Assembly (NCBI RefSeq): GCF_008635795.1
Contig: NZ_VWRQ01000035.1
Coordinates: 1-45,686 of the forward strand
Length of the DNA stretch: 45,686 bases
Origin: Paenibacillus tepidiphilus
Lineage (GTDB): Bacteria; Bacillota; Bacilli; Paenibacillales; Paenibacillaceae
Reading direction: 5' to 3'
This document shows, piece by piece, positions 16,325 to 24,504 of the stretch; position 1 is the first letter of the stretch; every line of letters starts with the position of its first letter. The position numbers and the translations under genes are program-made. The notes under the pieces were generated by a model. That model searched no databases. It was given only the letters and a program-made list of their open reading frames with translations, and was not told where the DNA came from.

Positions 16325-16813
16325 TCAATCATAAGCGACGGCTTGATAAGCCGTTGTGCTCATCACGCGTTTGGCGCCAACATAGCGGTTGGCCCAATAG
16401 GCTTGGCTAAGTGAAGTGATTGTTACGCCGCGCGAGCTGGAGGCTTGCGCGAATTTTCCATTTCCGACATAAATCCCAACATGGGACACACCGTTGCCCA
16501 AGGTATTGAAGAAGACCAGATCGCCTGAACGCAGATTGCTCTTCGATACAGCCGTACCTATGCCGAATTGCGCTTTGGAGGTACGCGGCAGGGTGATGCC
16601 CAGACTCTTGAAGACATACTTGGTAAATCCGGAACAGTCAAAGCCGGCGGTGCTCATGCCCCCGGTTTTATAGGTCGTTCCCAGGGTTGTGGTAATAACA
16701 TTGTCCATCTTGGAGTCGGCGGAAGCAGTGTCCGCTCCTACGCCCAGAGTGAATACAAAGGCAAGGCCTAATGCTGTAGCGGTAAATTTCTTTTTCCAAT
16801 GCTGAATTCTCAA
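16325..16813 (-). CDS. Secreted NlpC/P60 peptidoglycan endopeptidase (paralogue)
   Basis: A 162-residue paralogue of the gene at 15304-15795 with the same layout: signal peptide (about 1-32), then an NlpC/P60 domain with Cys60 in FDCSGF and His111 in VSHVGIY. The third active-site position is Gln123 (KFAQASS) where the neighbour has His, which may alter activity or specificity. I choose TTG 16813 (MRIQHWKKK), eight bases after AAGGAGAA. The six-codon longer reading from 16831 would start inside the riboswitch region. It has its own c-di-AMP riboswitch and terminator, so the two genes are separate transcription units. Confidence 0.93.
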   Translation of the reverse strand: MRIQHWKKKFTATALGLAFVFTLGVGADTASADSKMDNVITTTLGTTYKTGGMSTAGFDCSGFTKYVFKSLGITLPRTSKAQFGIGTAVSKSNLRSGDLVFFNTLGNGVSHVGIYVGNGKFAQASSSRGVTITSLSQAYWANRYVGAKRVMSTTAYQAVAYD

Positions 16814-16832
16814 AAGATGTTCTCCTTCCAAG

Positions 16833-16942
16833 GCCTGCGAGGTTAGCTTGAGGATTCGGTAGAAGTTTCCCTATGATCCCTGTGCTGCGAGATCAATTCA
16901 CCCAAAATATGGTTCCCCCACTTCCCGGTGCCGGAATTAGGC
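16833..16942 (-). promoter_or_regulatory. Cyclic di-AMP riboswitch (ydaO-yuaA class), second copy
   Basis: Minus-strand blocks GGGGGAACCA, GGGTGAATTGATC, ATAGGGAAAC, CTACCGAATCC and AGCTAACCTCGCAGGC match the class and the first copy. It ends about ten bases before the ribosome binding site of the second NlpC/P60 gene. Confidence 0.92.
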
Positions 16943-16986
16943 GTTGTGCGCACCGAATAGTGATTTACGACGTCGTTACTTACTTA

Positions 16987-17016
16987 AGTATCGGAGTGTA
17001 GACAAATTAGTTTCAA
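16987..17016 (-). promoter_or_regulatory. Candidate promoter for the second riboswitch transcript
   Basis: On the minus strand, TTGAAA (17011-17016) and GATACT (16987-16992) stand 18 bases apart. Transcription would begin about 40 bases before the riboswitch. Confidence 0.5.
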
Positions 17017-17103
17017 AAGATTACAAAGTTGTTACTTGTACTACAGGCATCATTGTACCAGACCGTTTACGGTTTTGCAAACCTTTCGCTCATATCTTAC
17101 GGC

Positions 17104-17148
17104 AAAAAGAGTCGCACCCTTCGTATAACCGGGGCAGCGACTCTTTTA
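17104..17148. terminator. Bidirectional terminator-like hairpin
   Basis: AAAAAGAGTCGC pairs with GCGACTCTTTTA. It lies 26 bases after the stop of the minus-strand membrane protein gene and ahead of the second riboswitch promoter. Confidence 0.85.
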
Positions 17149-17173
17149 TTATGGTGAATTCATTCACGATTTA

Positions 17174-18004
17174 TTAAGGAAATGTTTTGCTGCGCCATAA
17201 ATGATACTGGGAGGCAATGCCCCACATTTTGAAAAGGGTGGTGGGCAGAGGTGACAATTGCCGGAGAACCAGGGCAGGCAGCCCGGGGAAGAACAACCCG
17301 CATATGGCGCTGAACAGCAGCATCAGGAAGCTGCCGGTCCCCAGGACGAACGAAACGGCAACGGCTTTGGGAAGCACCCGCAGAAGGGCGGGCAGCGCGG
17401 TGAAGAGCCCGGTACCCCCGGTGTAACTGAACTGCAGGTACAGCAGGATCAGACGGATCGCGTAGAGATAAAGCAGCCACGCCAGAAGGTAAGGGACGAG
17501 ATTGAGCAGCAGCCTCGTATCGAGTATGCCGCTGAGCAGGCGGCTGTACATACCGGGGAGCAGCCAGTAGAGCGGAAGAGCGGCCAACAGCCATTCAGCC
17601 AGGCTGAAGACAAACACGGGGAGCCCGTACCTTTTCATCCCGGGAAAAAAGAACAAGCCCCGCTCTCCCTTGCGCTCCTGATGCAGCTCATGCAGCAGCC
17701 CGGCACGGATAAAGGGTGAGACCAGCAGTCTCAGTAAGGAGAGAATCAGCAGCAGCAAGAGCCAGCGTCTTACATCCGGATCGGCGCTCAGTGCATGCTG
17801 GCCTTCAATATAGTAGAGCAGTCTTCCGAGCATGCTGCCTCCGGCATCGGCATCGGGATACCGCAGCAGCACGGGCACAACGGCGGAACGGACGAAACGG
17901 TACAGGAAATAGCCCCAGAAGAGCCGGTAAATGAACAGCAGAATCAGGATATAAAATTGTTCCTTCACGCTGCGCCAGCCGCAGGTTATCGCAATTTTCA
18001 CCAT
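17174..18004 (-). CDS. Integral membrane protein of unknown function
   Basis: A 276-residue polytopic protein with about six hydrophobic segments (for example YILILLFIYRLFWGYFLY near 17-34, LLLLLILSLLRLLVSPFI, and a final FLMLLFSAICGLFFPGLPAL). I do not recognise the family. The start is ATG 18004 (MVKIAITCG), with GGTGAG upstream. A reading from 18043 would overlap the gene before it. It begins seven bases after the stop of the M1 peptidase gene, so the two form an operon and may act together at the membrane. That link is inference. Confidence 0.78.
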   Translation of the reverse strand: MVKIAITCGWRSVKEQFYILILLFIYRLFWGYFLYRFVRSAVVPVLLRYPDADAGGSMLGRLLYYIEGQHALSADPDVRRWLLLLLILSLLRLLVSPFIRAGLLHELHQERKGERGLFFFPGMKRYGLPVFVFSLAEWLLAALPLYWLLPGMYSRLLSGILDTRLLLNLVPYLLAWLLYLYAIRLILLYLQFSYTGGTGLFTALPALLRVLPKAVAVSFVLGTGSFLMLLFSAICGLFFPGLPALVLRQLSPLPTTLFKMWGIASQYHLWRSKTFP

Positions 18005-18011
18005 TCTCACC

Positions 18012-20033
18012 TCACCAGACCAGAGTTCCGAGCATAGTTTCAAGCAACTGCGTTACACTAAGCGTCCAGCGGGAAAGCGACTTGGGTTCAAGCTCCGCCA
18101 GTCTGAAGTTGTTGAGATGTCTGTTCTCCAGAAGAACGGAATGGTCCGGGTCCATCTCTACAGAGATCAGCGGCGCTTTGTAAGACAGGCGGAATTCCGT
18201 CTTCGGGGTATTACCTGTCCAATTCTGCCGGATGGTGTAGCCGTCGGAGAAGGTGAATTTAATCGGCACATTCCCGTATAGGCTGCCTTTATTGCTGATT
18301 TGCACTGAAGCTTCATAACGGGAGCCCTCCGGACGTCCCTTGTTGACGGAGCTGCGGATATTATCGACGGCAAAGTCGGGGGAACCGTCGCCGTAAATAT
18401 ACTGGTCGAAATAGGCTTGCCAGCTTTGTTTGGTCACTTTCTCGACAATGCGCTGAAAATCCTCGGTGGAAGGATGACGGAAACGGTATTTGCGGGTGTA
18501 GGCCGACAAAATGGCATCCATCGTCTTGGTGCCGGCCTGCCGCTCAATATCCTTTAGCACAAGCTTACCGCGGATGTAAACATTCCGGGCATACGCTTCA
18601 TTGGATCTATACTTCCAGGCCTCCAGCTTCAGGGGCTGCGGGGAACCCACCAGGCTGGCCTGCAGCGGCAGGTTCGTGGTGATCCCGTACTCCTGCTCCA
18701 TCAGCCGGTCTTCGGCGTAGGAAGTGAATGCTTCGTCCAGCCAGGCTTCCTCGAATTCATTGCTGGCCAGCATGCCGTAGAAATATTGGTGGCCGATTTC
18801 GTGGATAACGGTGCGTTCCAGTGAAGTCCCGGGTTCGGCTTCAGCCGCTGCAAAGGCCGTAACGAGCGTGGGATATTCCATCCCTCCGGCGCCGGCTGCC
18901 CCCGCAGGCGGGACGACTATGGATAAAGTAGAGTACGGATAAGGGCCGTACCACTTGCTGAAAGCGGTCAATGCGGCTTTGGCGGCTTGGAAATACCGCT
19001 CCTGCAAATCCTTGTGCAACGGGTCCAGATAGAGCTTGATTCTTACTCCGGGCACCTGCGGGGCGGAGAAGGCTTCCTCGGCGACGATAAAATCAGGGGA
19101 TGCGGCCCAGGCGAAATCATGCACATCATCCGCATAGAACTGATAGATCTTCCGGTCTTGCTGGATCTTCGGGCTCTTGACCGGAAAGCCGGTGGCTCCC
19201 ACGATGTAATTGGCAGGCACCGAAAGAGTCACATTGTAAATGCCGAAATCGCTGTAGAATTCCGAGTTGCCGTGGTATTGATGGAGGTCCCAGCCTTCCT
19301 CTTTGACACTGCGCGTCCCTCGCGGCTCATACACACTCAGCTTGGGGAACCACTGGCCGGCCATGACAAAATTACCGGAGACGCCCATGCGGGCAAATAC
19401 CTTGGGCAGCTTGACCTCAAACTGCAATTTAAGCGTGACGCTCTCTCCGCCGTTTACCGGCTGCGGCAGATGGACCTTGACGAGAGTCCGGTCATGAACA
19501 TTTCCGTCATCCGGCTGCACATATTGCATGCGCTGCATCAGAGATACACCTTCAGTGGTGCGCAGATCGCTGATTGTCATTCCGCCGTATCCCCCGGCAG
19601 GCATGGCATCGCCGCGCAGCTCACCGCCCGACTCCTTCATGAAGGTCGTGTCATCGGAGGCGAAGGCATTCGGATAGAGATGAAAATACAGCTCCTGTAC
19701 CGGCTGCTGCCCCGGGTGTGTCCAGGTTACCGTCTCCGTCCCGCGTAAGGTGCCGCTTTCCTGCAGAAGCTGAACGTCGATGTGGTATTCAGTCACCCGC
19801 TGGCTCAGGGCTTCGGAGACCGGAAGCGGGGTGCTCTCGGGAAGCTTGGACTGTGCCGGCTTGGGGGATGCGGCCTTGGCAGGCGCCCCGGCCGGGGACT
19901 TGGCCTTATCCGGCGCAGCGGCAGACTGGACCGCCGGGCTAAGGCCGGGTAACGCCCACACAGCGGTACCGAGCAGGGTGAGGGCGGACAAGGCTGCCAT
20001 GATAACAATAGATTTCAATGCACGTGGCTTCAT
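18012..20033 (-). CDS. Exported M1-family zinc metallopeptidase
   Basis: A 673-residue gluzincin aminopeptidase-like protein. An N-terminal signal or anchor (about 9-30) is followed by a Pro/Ala/Lys-rich linker (about 36-70), an N-terminal beta domain, and the catalytic domain. Zinc ligands are His411 and His415 of HEIGHQ with catalytic Glu412, and Glu434 as third ligand (EEAWLDEAF). The substrate-binding loop AGGMEYPTLV stands in for the usual GAMEN motif. The C-terminal domain is beta-rich. It probably works outside the membrane on peptides. It is first in an operon with a polytopic membrane protein. The substrate is unknown. Confidence 0.9.
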   Translation of the reverse strand: MKPRALKSIVIMAALSALTLLGTAVWALPGLSPAVQSAAAPDKAKSPAGAPAKAASPKPAQSKLPESTPLPVSEALSQRVTEYHIDVQLLQESGTLRGTETVTWTHPGQQPVQELYFHLYPNAFASDDTTFMKESGGELRGDAMPAGGYGGMTISDLRTTEGVSLMQRMQYVQPDDGNVHDRTLVKVHLPQPVNGGESVTLKLQFEVKLPKVFARMGVSGNFVMAGQWFPKLSVYEPRGTRSVKEEGWDLHQYHGNSEFYSDFGIYNVTLSVPANYIVGATGFPVKSPKIQQDRKIYQFYADDVHDFAWAASPDFIVAEEAFSAPQVPGVRIKLYLDPLHKDLQERYFQAAKAALTAFSKWYGPYPYSTLSIVVPPAGAAGAGGMEYPTLVTAFAAAEAEPGTSLERTVIHEIGHQYFYGMLASNEFEEAWLDEAFTSYAEDRLMEQEYGITTNLPLQASLVGSPQPLKLEAWKYRSNEAYARNVYIRGKLVLKDIERQAGTKTMDAILSAYTRKYRFRHPSTEDFQRIVEKVTKQSWQAYFDQYIYGDGSPDFAVDNIRSSVNKGRPEGSRYEASVQISNKGSLYGNVPIKFTFSDGYTIRQNWTGNTPKTEFRLSYKAPLISVEMDPDHSVLLENRHLNNFRLAELEPKSLSRWTLSVTQLLETMLGTLVW

Positions 20034-20137
20034 ACAGTTATTCCTCCCGTGACAAGCTTCTACGGGATGTATATGTTTGCATTCGCCGCATTATTAGCTA
20101 AAATTAAATTATTAGCGAGAGGGAAGGATGTGCACAT

Positions 20138-20644
20138 GTGGATAACATACAACCGGAGGGCAAGAAGCAGATTGCCTTAAACATTGTGAATGCAAAGAGT
20201 AAACATAAAGGCTTCGGCGCCGGCTCCATTGACCTGAACAACGTATCGCCGGTCATTATTGACGGCGGTGAAGCGGTTATCGACATCGGTGCCATGCATG
20301 CCAAGAGCAAGGTGGAGAAGGGCATCAAGTTCTCGATGAACCGGGAGGATGTCCCGAACGGCCGTCAGGTCTGGGTGGCCTGGGTTGCTGTAGACCGTAC
20401 ACCCGAGGGGCAATTCTATGGCGGGGTTACCGCCTGTGAAATGTGGATCGATACAGAAGCACGCCGGGGCTGGAAGATCTTGGCTGACCATGTAAACAAG
20501 CTGGATGCAGCCCTGAAGCGGAAGATTATCGTGGAAGGATTGAGTGCGGAGAATAAGGCCGCGCTGAAATCGCTGCTTATTGCCCACAATGAAGACTGGT
20601 GGAAGGCTTCTTCCGAAGAATTGAAGGCAGCATTGGCAGACTGA
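20138..20644 (+). CDS. ywhD: YwhD family protein
   Basis: A 168-residue cytoplasmic protein that I match to the uncharacterised Firmicute YwhD family on the GFGAGSIDLNNVSPVIIDG block and overall length. No catalytic motif is known. The start is GTG 20138 (MDNIQPEGKK), about nine bases after GAGGGAAGG. In B. subtilis ywhD neighbours a class A PBP gene (pbpG), and one is 1.6 kb away here, which supports the call. Confidence 0.85.
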   Translation: MDNIQPEGKKQIALNIVNAKSKHKGFGAGSIDLNNVSPVIIDGGEAVIDIGAMHAKSKVEKGIKFSMNREDVPNGRQVWVAWVAVDRTPEGQFYGGVTACEMWIDTEARRGWKILADHVNKLDAALKRKIIVEGLSAENKAALKSLLIAHNEDWWKASSEELKAALAD

Positions 20645-20673
20645 GCGGAATACCGCCGCCCGAATGCCAACAT

Positions 20674-20707
20674 AAAGGCTTGGCCGCAGATGAACGGCCA
20701 AGCCTTT
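20674..20707. terminator. Bidirectional terminator after ywhD
   Basis: AAAGGCTTGGCCG (20674-20686) pairs perfectly with CGGCCAAGCCTTT (20695-20707). It serves ywhD and possibly the convergent AbrB-like gene. Confidence 0.85.
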
Positions 20708-20757
20708 GTGTTGTCCATTCGCTGTATAGTTGGACGGTCTGATAATTGAGTAAGCGG

Positions 20758-21234
20758 TTACACTTTACCTGCAGCGCTCAGCTTGCGCTTGAGCTGGCTC
20801 ACCCGCGCCTGGCTGATTCCCAGGACGTCGGCCAACTCCTTCTGGTTAGCGTATGGATGCTCCGCCATTGCTTTCTCAAGCTTCAGACTCATTTCTTCCG
20901 TCTTGGAACGGCGTCCGCCGCGGCTGGGCTCGGTGCTCTCCTCCGCAAAGCGCGGTGCCGGCACGGACTCCCCTTCCTCATGGCGGTGGGGGTCGCCTAG
21001 CTCCCTCAGACAGCTGTTGCAAATAAACTGGTCTTTATAATAGGTTACATGATCAAGGCTTCTGCAGAACGTGCATTCAGTAGAGGTGTACTTGCGGAGC
21101 ACAATAACTTCATCGTCCAGGATGAAAAACTCGATCGGATCCCCGATATCGATATTGCGGGTCATTCGGATTTCTACGGGAACCACAATTCTGCCAAGGC
21201 TGTCTAAACTCCGGATCATGCCTGTATCCTTCAT
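20758..21234 (-). CDS. AbrB/SpoVT-type regulator with zinc-finger and C-terminal HTH
   Basis: A 158-residue putative DNA-binding regulator with three parts. Residues 1-48 are an AbrB/SpoVT swapped-hairpin domain (MIRSLDSLGRIVVPVEIR). Residues 54-75 hold two Cys pairs, CTFC and CNSC, a likely structural zinc site. After a charged linker, residues 125-155 form a helix-turn-helix (NQKELADVLGISQARVSQLK). AbrB itself is about 95 residues and lacks the last two parts. The ATG at 21234 begins MKDTGMIRSLD, close to the AbrB/SpoVT start. A TATAAT lies upstream on this strand at 21283-21288. Target genes are unknown. Confidence 0.85.
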   Translation of the reverse strand: MKDTGMIRSLDSLGRIVVPVEIRMTRNIDIGDPIEFFILDDEVIVLRKYTSTECTFCRSLDHVTYYKDQFICNSCLRELGDPHRHEEGESVPAPRFAEESTEPSRGGRRSKTEEMSLKLEKAMAEHPYANQKELADVLGISQARVSQLKRKLSAAGKV

Positions 21235-21370
21235 CTCATGTCCCTCATTTACAACATTTATTTTTTTATGTGGATATCATTGATTATAACAGTAATTGTC
21301 AGATTAGAATATGGGGAAAGCGCATTCAAAGGCCTGGTTCTGCAATATTTTTTTATTCTGCGCAAACGGC

Positions 21371-21407
21371 AAAAGCCACAGCGTTCGGGTATCCGAGAGC
21401 TGTGGCT
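21371..21407 (-). terminator. Terminator of the alkyladenine glycosylase gene
   Basis: On the minus strand, AGCCACAGC pairs with GCTGTGGCT, with inner TCGGA/CCGA pairing, and is followed by TTTT. It lies about 60 bases after the stop codon. Confidence 0.75.
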
Positions 21408-21468
21408 GAATTGGGGTTCTTAGTCCTATACCCGGCTATAGCACCGGCCGAAACATTAATTATATAAA

Positions 21469-22164
21469 TTAATACGGAGCCCACTTTATCTCCTGTTTGT
21501 CCCGTACCGAAACGAAGGGATTGTCGCATAAATAGAACCGCCAGGGCAGCTTCTCAAATTCCCCGGCATAAGGGATATTAATACGCGGAGCCTGCACAAT
21601 GTCCAGGCTCTGCGGCGGGTCGCCCTGCTCCAGCCAAAGGGGTCCGCCGGCCTGATCCAGGCGAAGGCCGTTCAGGCTCTTGTCGACCCTCAGCGCACGG
21701 CACAGCTTGCCGGGGCCGTCCGACAGTCCGGCCGGCTTCTTCAGAGCCGTGCCGCGGTATAGGGCCATGAGTGCCGCGTCGGCCGGGGTTAGGGGCTCTA
21801 CGGCGCGGATCAGTACTGCCTGGGGGTCATCCCTTTCCCCGGTGACGACATTCAGGCAGTGGTACATGCCATAAATCAGATATACATAAGATGTTCCCCC
21901 CGCGCTGAACATCACTTCTGTCCTGGGGGTCCGCCGCCCGCCGTAGGCATGGCTCCCTTTGTCTTCCCTGCCGCCGTAGCTCTCCGTCTCCACGATGCGG
22001 CAGCGGATCTCCCCGTCCTCCGTACGCCGCACAAGATGCTGTCCAAGGAGCAGCGGGGCGGCCTGCAGTGCGGGGAGCCGGTAGATTTCGGAGGACAGCA
22101 GCGGCCCGTGCTGTGCGTCTCCCTGGCTCTGGCTTCCATTCATCGGCTTCACGGCACCTTTCAC
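21469..22164 (-). CDS. DNA-3-methyladenine glycosylase (AAG/MPG family)
   Basis: Excises 3-methyladenine and other alkylated purines in base excision repair. The 231 residues contain family blocks: an early LLGQHLVRR strand, ETESYGGREDKGSHAYGGRR with the catalytic Glu, YLIYGMYHCLNVVTG, and VLIRAVEPL. The start is either GTG 22164 or ATG 22143 (MNGSQSQG). AAAGGTG lies about 11 bases before the second. The gene lies 77 bases after a class A PBP gene on the same strand and ends in its own terminator. Confidence 0.92.
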   Translation of the reverse strand: MKGAVKPMNGSQSQGDAQHGPLLSSEIYRLPALQAAPLLLGQHLVRRTEDGEIRCRIVETESYGGREDKGSHAYGGRRTPRTEVMFSAGGTSYVYLIYGMYHCLNVVTGERDDPQAVLIRAVEPLTPADAALMALYRGTALKKPAGLSDGPGKLCRALRVDKSLNGLRLDQAGGPLWLEQGDPPQSLDIVQAPRINIPYAGEFEKLPWRFYLCDNPFVSVRDKQEIKWAPY

Positions 22165-22241
22165 GGCGCAGCGGACGAGGCCTGCTGCGCCTTACGCTTT
22201 GTCCCATCGTAACCCAGGAGCCGGATGGCCTGCAAGGCAGC

Positions 22242-24338
22242 CTAATTCATCCACCAGCGCTTAATGTCCCGCCAGAGCGAATGCTCTTCTTCAGCAGGAG
22301 CGGCTTTTGCCGGCGTTTGTTCCTCCCCGGAGGAAGCTTGGCCCTCTTCACCGTGTTCATCGCAGTATTCCTTCGGCTCAGTGCCGCTGATGAAGGTCTC
22401 CAGCTCTTTCTCGGGGCAGGCGGCCGTAGCGAGCTTGCCTGACTGCGGATTAATATAGACGCTGACGACGCCGTCGGGAATCGGAAAGATTTTGGGCGGC
22501 ACATTCTCCAGCGCCTTCTCTGTAAACTCGGCGAAGATGGGGGCGGCACGCCGCCCGTCTGTTGTGGAGATCTCCCGGCCCTTGTCATAGCCCACCCACA
22601 CCGCCGTGGCCAGCTCCGGCGTGAAGCCCACCATCCAGCCGTCTGTATCGGTAGTGCCGGTCTTGCCCGCAACCGGGCGCTTAATAATCGAGGCTACACG
22701 GTTGCCTGTTCCGCCGCTTTCGAACACGCCCTCCATCAGCCGGGTCAGCACGTAGGAGGCACCCGGCTCCACGATCTGCTCGCCCTGCGGCTGCGGGGCC
22801 TCATATAGAAGCTTGCCGTTGCTGTCGGTAATCTTCAGAATCGCAGTCACCGGATATTTAACGCCTCCGCCGCCGATGACGGCATAGGCTGAGGCCATTT
22901 CCAGAGGGCTGACCGGCGAGGTGCCGAGGGCCAGGGAGGGCACGCTTTGCAGCGGGCTGCTGATTCCCATCCGGACGGCCATTTCAGCCACCTGGTCGGC
23001 CCCGATCTTCATAATCGTGTTGACGGCATAAATATTATCCGAAGCAGCGATAGCCTGGCGCATATTGATCTCACCCAAGTATTTATCACCGAAATTCCGG
23101 GGCTGATACGTCTTGCGGTTGTTGTCATAGTGGAAGAGGGTCGGCTGGCTGTTGAACACGGACAGGCTGGTCATCTCCTTTGAAGACAGCGCCGTAAGAT
23201 ACATAACCGGCTTAAAGGACGACCCTGGCTGGCGTGTCGTGGCCAAGGCATGGTTGAACTGGTTGGTCCGGTAGTTTTTGCCGCCGACCATCGCCTTGAT
23301 ATGGCCGCTGCGCGGATCGACGGATACCAGTGCCGTCTCCAGCTCGCTCTGTGCGTCCATTCCTTTGCGGACCGCTTCTTCGGCAGCCTGCTGCATGTCC
23401 GGATCGAGTGTAGTGTAGACCCGGAGTCCGCCCTGCTCCAGCTCATCGGTGCTGATGTTCAGAAGCTGCAGCACCTGTGCGCGGACATAGTCTCGGAAAT
23501 AGGGGGCGAGGGCTGCCGTCTCCTGGCTTCCCCGGGGCTTAAAGGCCAAGGTCTCGCCGGAGGCGGCTAAAGCCTGCTCAGCCGTAATATCGCCGGTATC
23601 GACCATAGACGACAGGATAATGCCCTGACGTTTCTTGGCGTTCTCCATATGGTTATACGGCGAATAATAAGTCGGGCCCTTGGGGATGCCTGCGAGCATC
23701 GCACTTTCAGCGAGGTCCAGCTCTGCAGCCGGCTTACCGAAATACATCTGGGCGGCGGCTTCGATGCCGTAGGCCCCGTGACCGTAATAAATCTCGTTAA
23801 GGTACATGTTCAAAATTTCGTCCTTGCTGAACTTCATCTCGAGCTGCATGGTATAAAGGGCTTCCTTGGCCTTGCGTGTCCAGGTTTTTTCATGGGTCAG
23901 ATAGAGATTGCGCGCCAGCTGCTGGGTTAAGGTGCTCGCTCCCTGCGAGCGTTCGCCCGATTCCAGATTGGCCAATACGGCCCGCCCCATGCCCTTCATA
24001 TCGAAGCCGACATGCCCGTAGAATTTCCGGTCTTCCACAGCCAGCGTTGCCTTGATCAGGAGCGGCGATATCTGCGCAAGCTCCACCGGATCACGGCTGC
24101 GCCCATCACTGGTGAATGCAGCCAGCACCTCGCCCCGGGAGTCCAGCAGCTTCGAGCGGATGTCGTCCCCGAGAGGCGGCAGCGGCTTTTGATACAGATA
24201 TACCAGCAGGCCCCCTGTAGCAAGAAGACCCAGCACGGCCGTGACGGACAACAACCGGAGGATTCGGCGGTGAGGGCGGCTGCGGCCCTTGGTTTTAGCA
24301 GATTCATGCGGCATGCGCGTTCGGGCTCCTTTCACCAT
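22242..24338 (-). CDS. Class A penicillin-binding protein (transglycosylase/transpeptidase)
   Basis: A bifunctional peptidoglycan polymerase of 698 residues. A basic cytoplasmic start and one membrane anchor (about 28-50) come first. The GT51 domain has EDRKFYGHVGFD, the catalytic Glu, and QGASTLTQQLARNLYL. The transpeptidase has SSFK (in PGSSFKPV), SDN and KTGTTDTDG. The C-terminal tail is short and acidic. It resembles the PBP1A/PbpF/PbpG group, and nearby ywhD suggests the PbpG lineage, but I do not fix the symbol. The start may be ATG 24338 or ATG 24314. GAAAGGAG precedes the second. Confidence 0.94.
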   Translation of the reverse strand: MVKGARTRMPHESAKTKGRSRPHRRILRLLSVTAVLGLLATGGLLVYLYQKPLPPLGDDIRSKLLDSRGEVLAAFTSDGRSRDPVELAQISPLLIKATLAVEDRKFYGHVGFDMKGMGRAVLANLESGERSQGASTLTQQLARNLYLTHEKTWTRKAKEALYTMQLEMKFSKDEILNMYLNEIYYGHGAYGIEAAAQMYFGKPAAELDLAESAMLAGIPKGPTYYSPYNHMENAKKRQGIILSSMVDTGDITAEQALAASGETLAFKPRGSQETAALAPYFRDYVRAQVLQLLNISTDELEQGGLRVYTTLDPDMQQAAEEAVRKGMDAQSELETALVSVDPRSGHIKAMVGGKNYRTNQFNHALATTRQPGSSFKPVMYLTALSSKEMTSLSVFNSQPTLFHYDNNRKTYQPRNFGDKYLGEINMRQAIAASDNIYAVNTIMKIGADQVAEMAVRMGISSPLQSVPSLALGTSPVSPLEMASAYAVIGGGGVKYPVTAILKITDSNGKLLYEAPQPQGEQIVEPGASYVLTRLMEGVFESGGTGNRVASIIKRPVAGKTGTTDTDGWMVGFTPELATAVWVGYDKGREISTTDGRRAAPIFAEFTEKALENVPPKIFPIPDGVVSVYINPQSGKLATAACPEKELETFISGTEPKEYCDEHGEEGQASSGEEQTPAKAAPAEEEHSLWRDIKRWWMN

Positions 24339-24504
24339 CGGTTACTTCCATTATGGGGTAGGACAGGAAGAGATATTCACGGTGCCGGACATGTGAATAA
24401 TTTGTCTCTCTTTTGTTGCCGCCTGGAAGTGGAACTGGCAGCGGGAGGGGAGTATAACAGAGAAGTGCGTAAGAAAGGGTAATTACATTCTAGGAGGTGT
24501 TACC

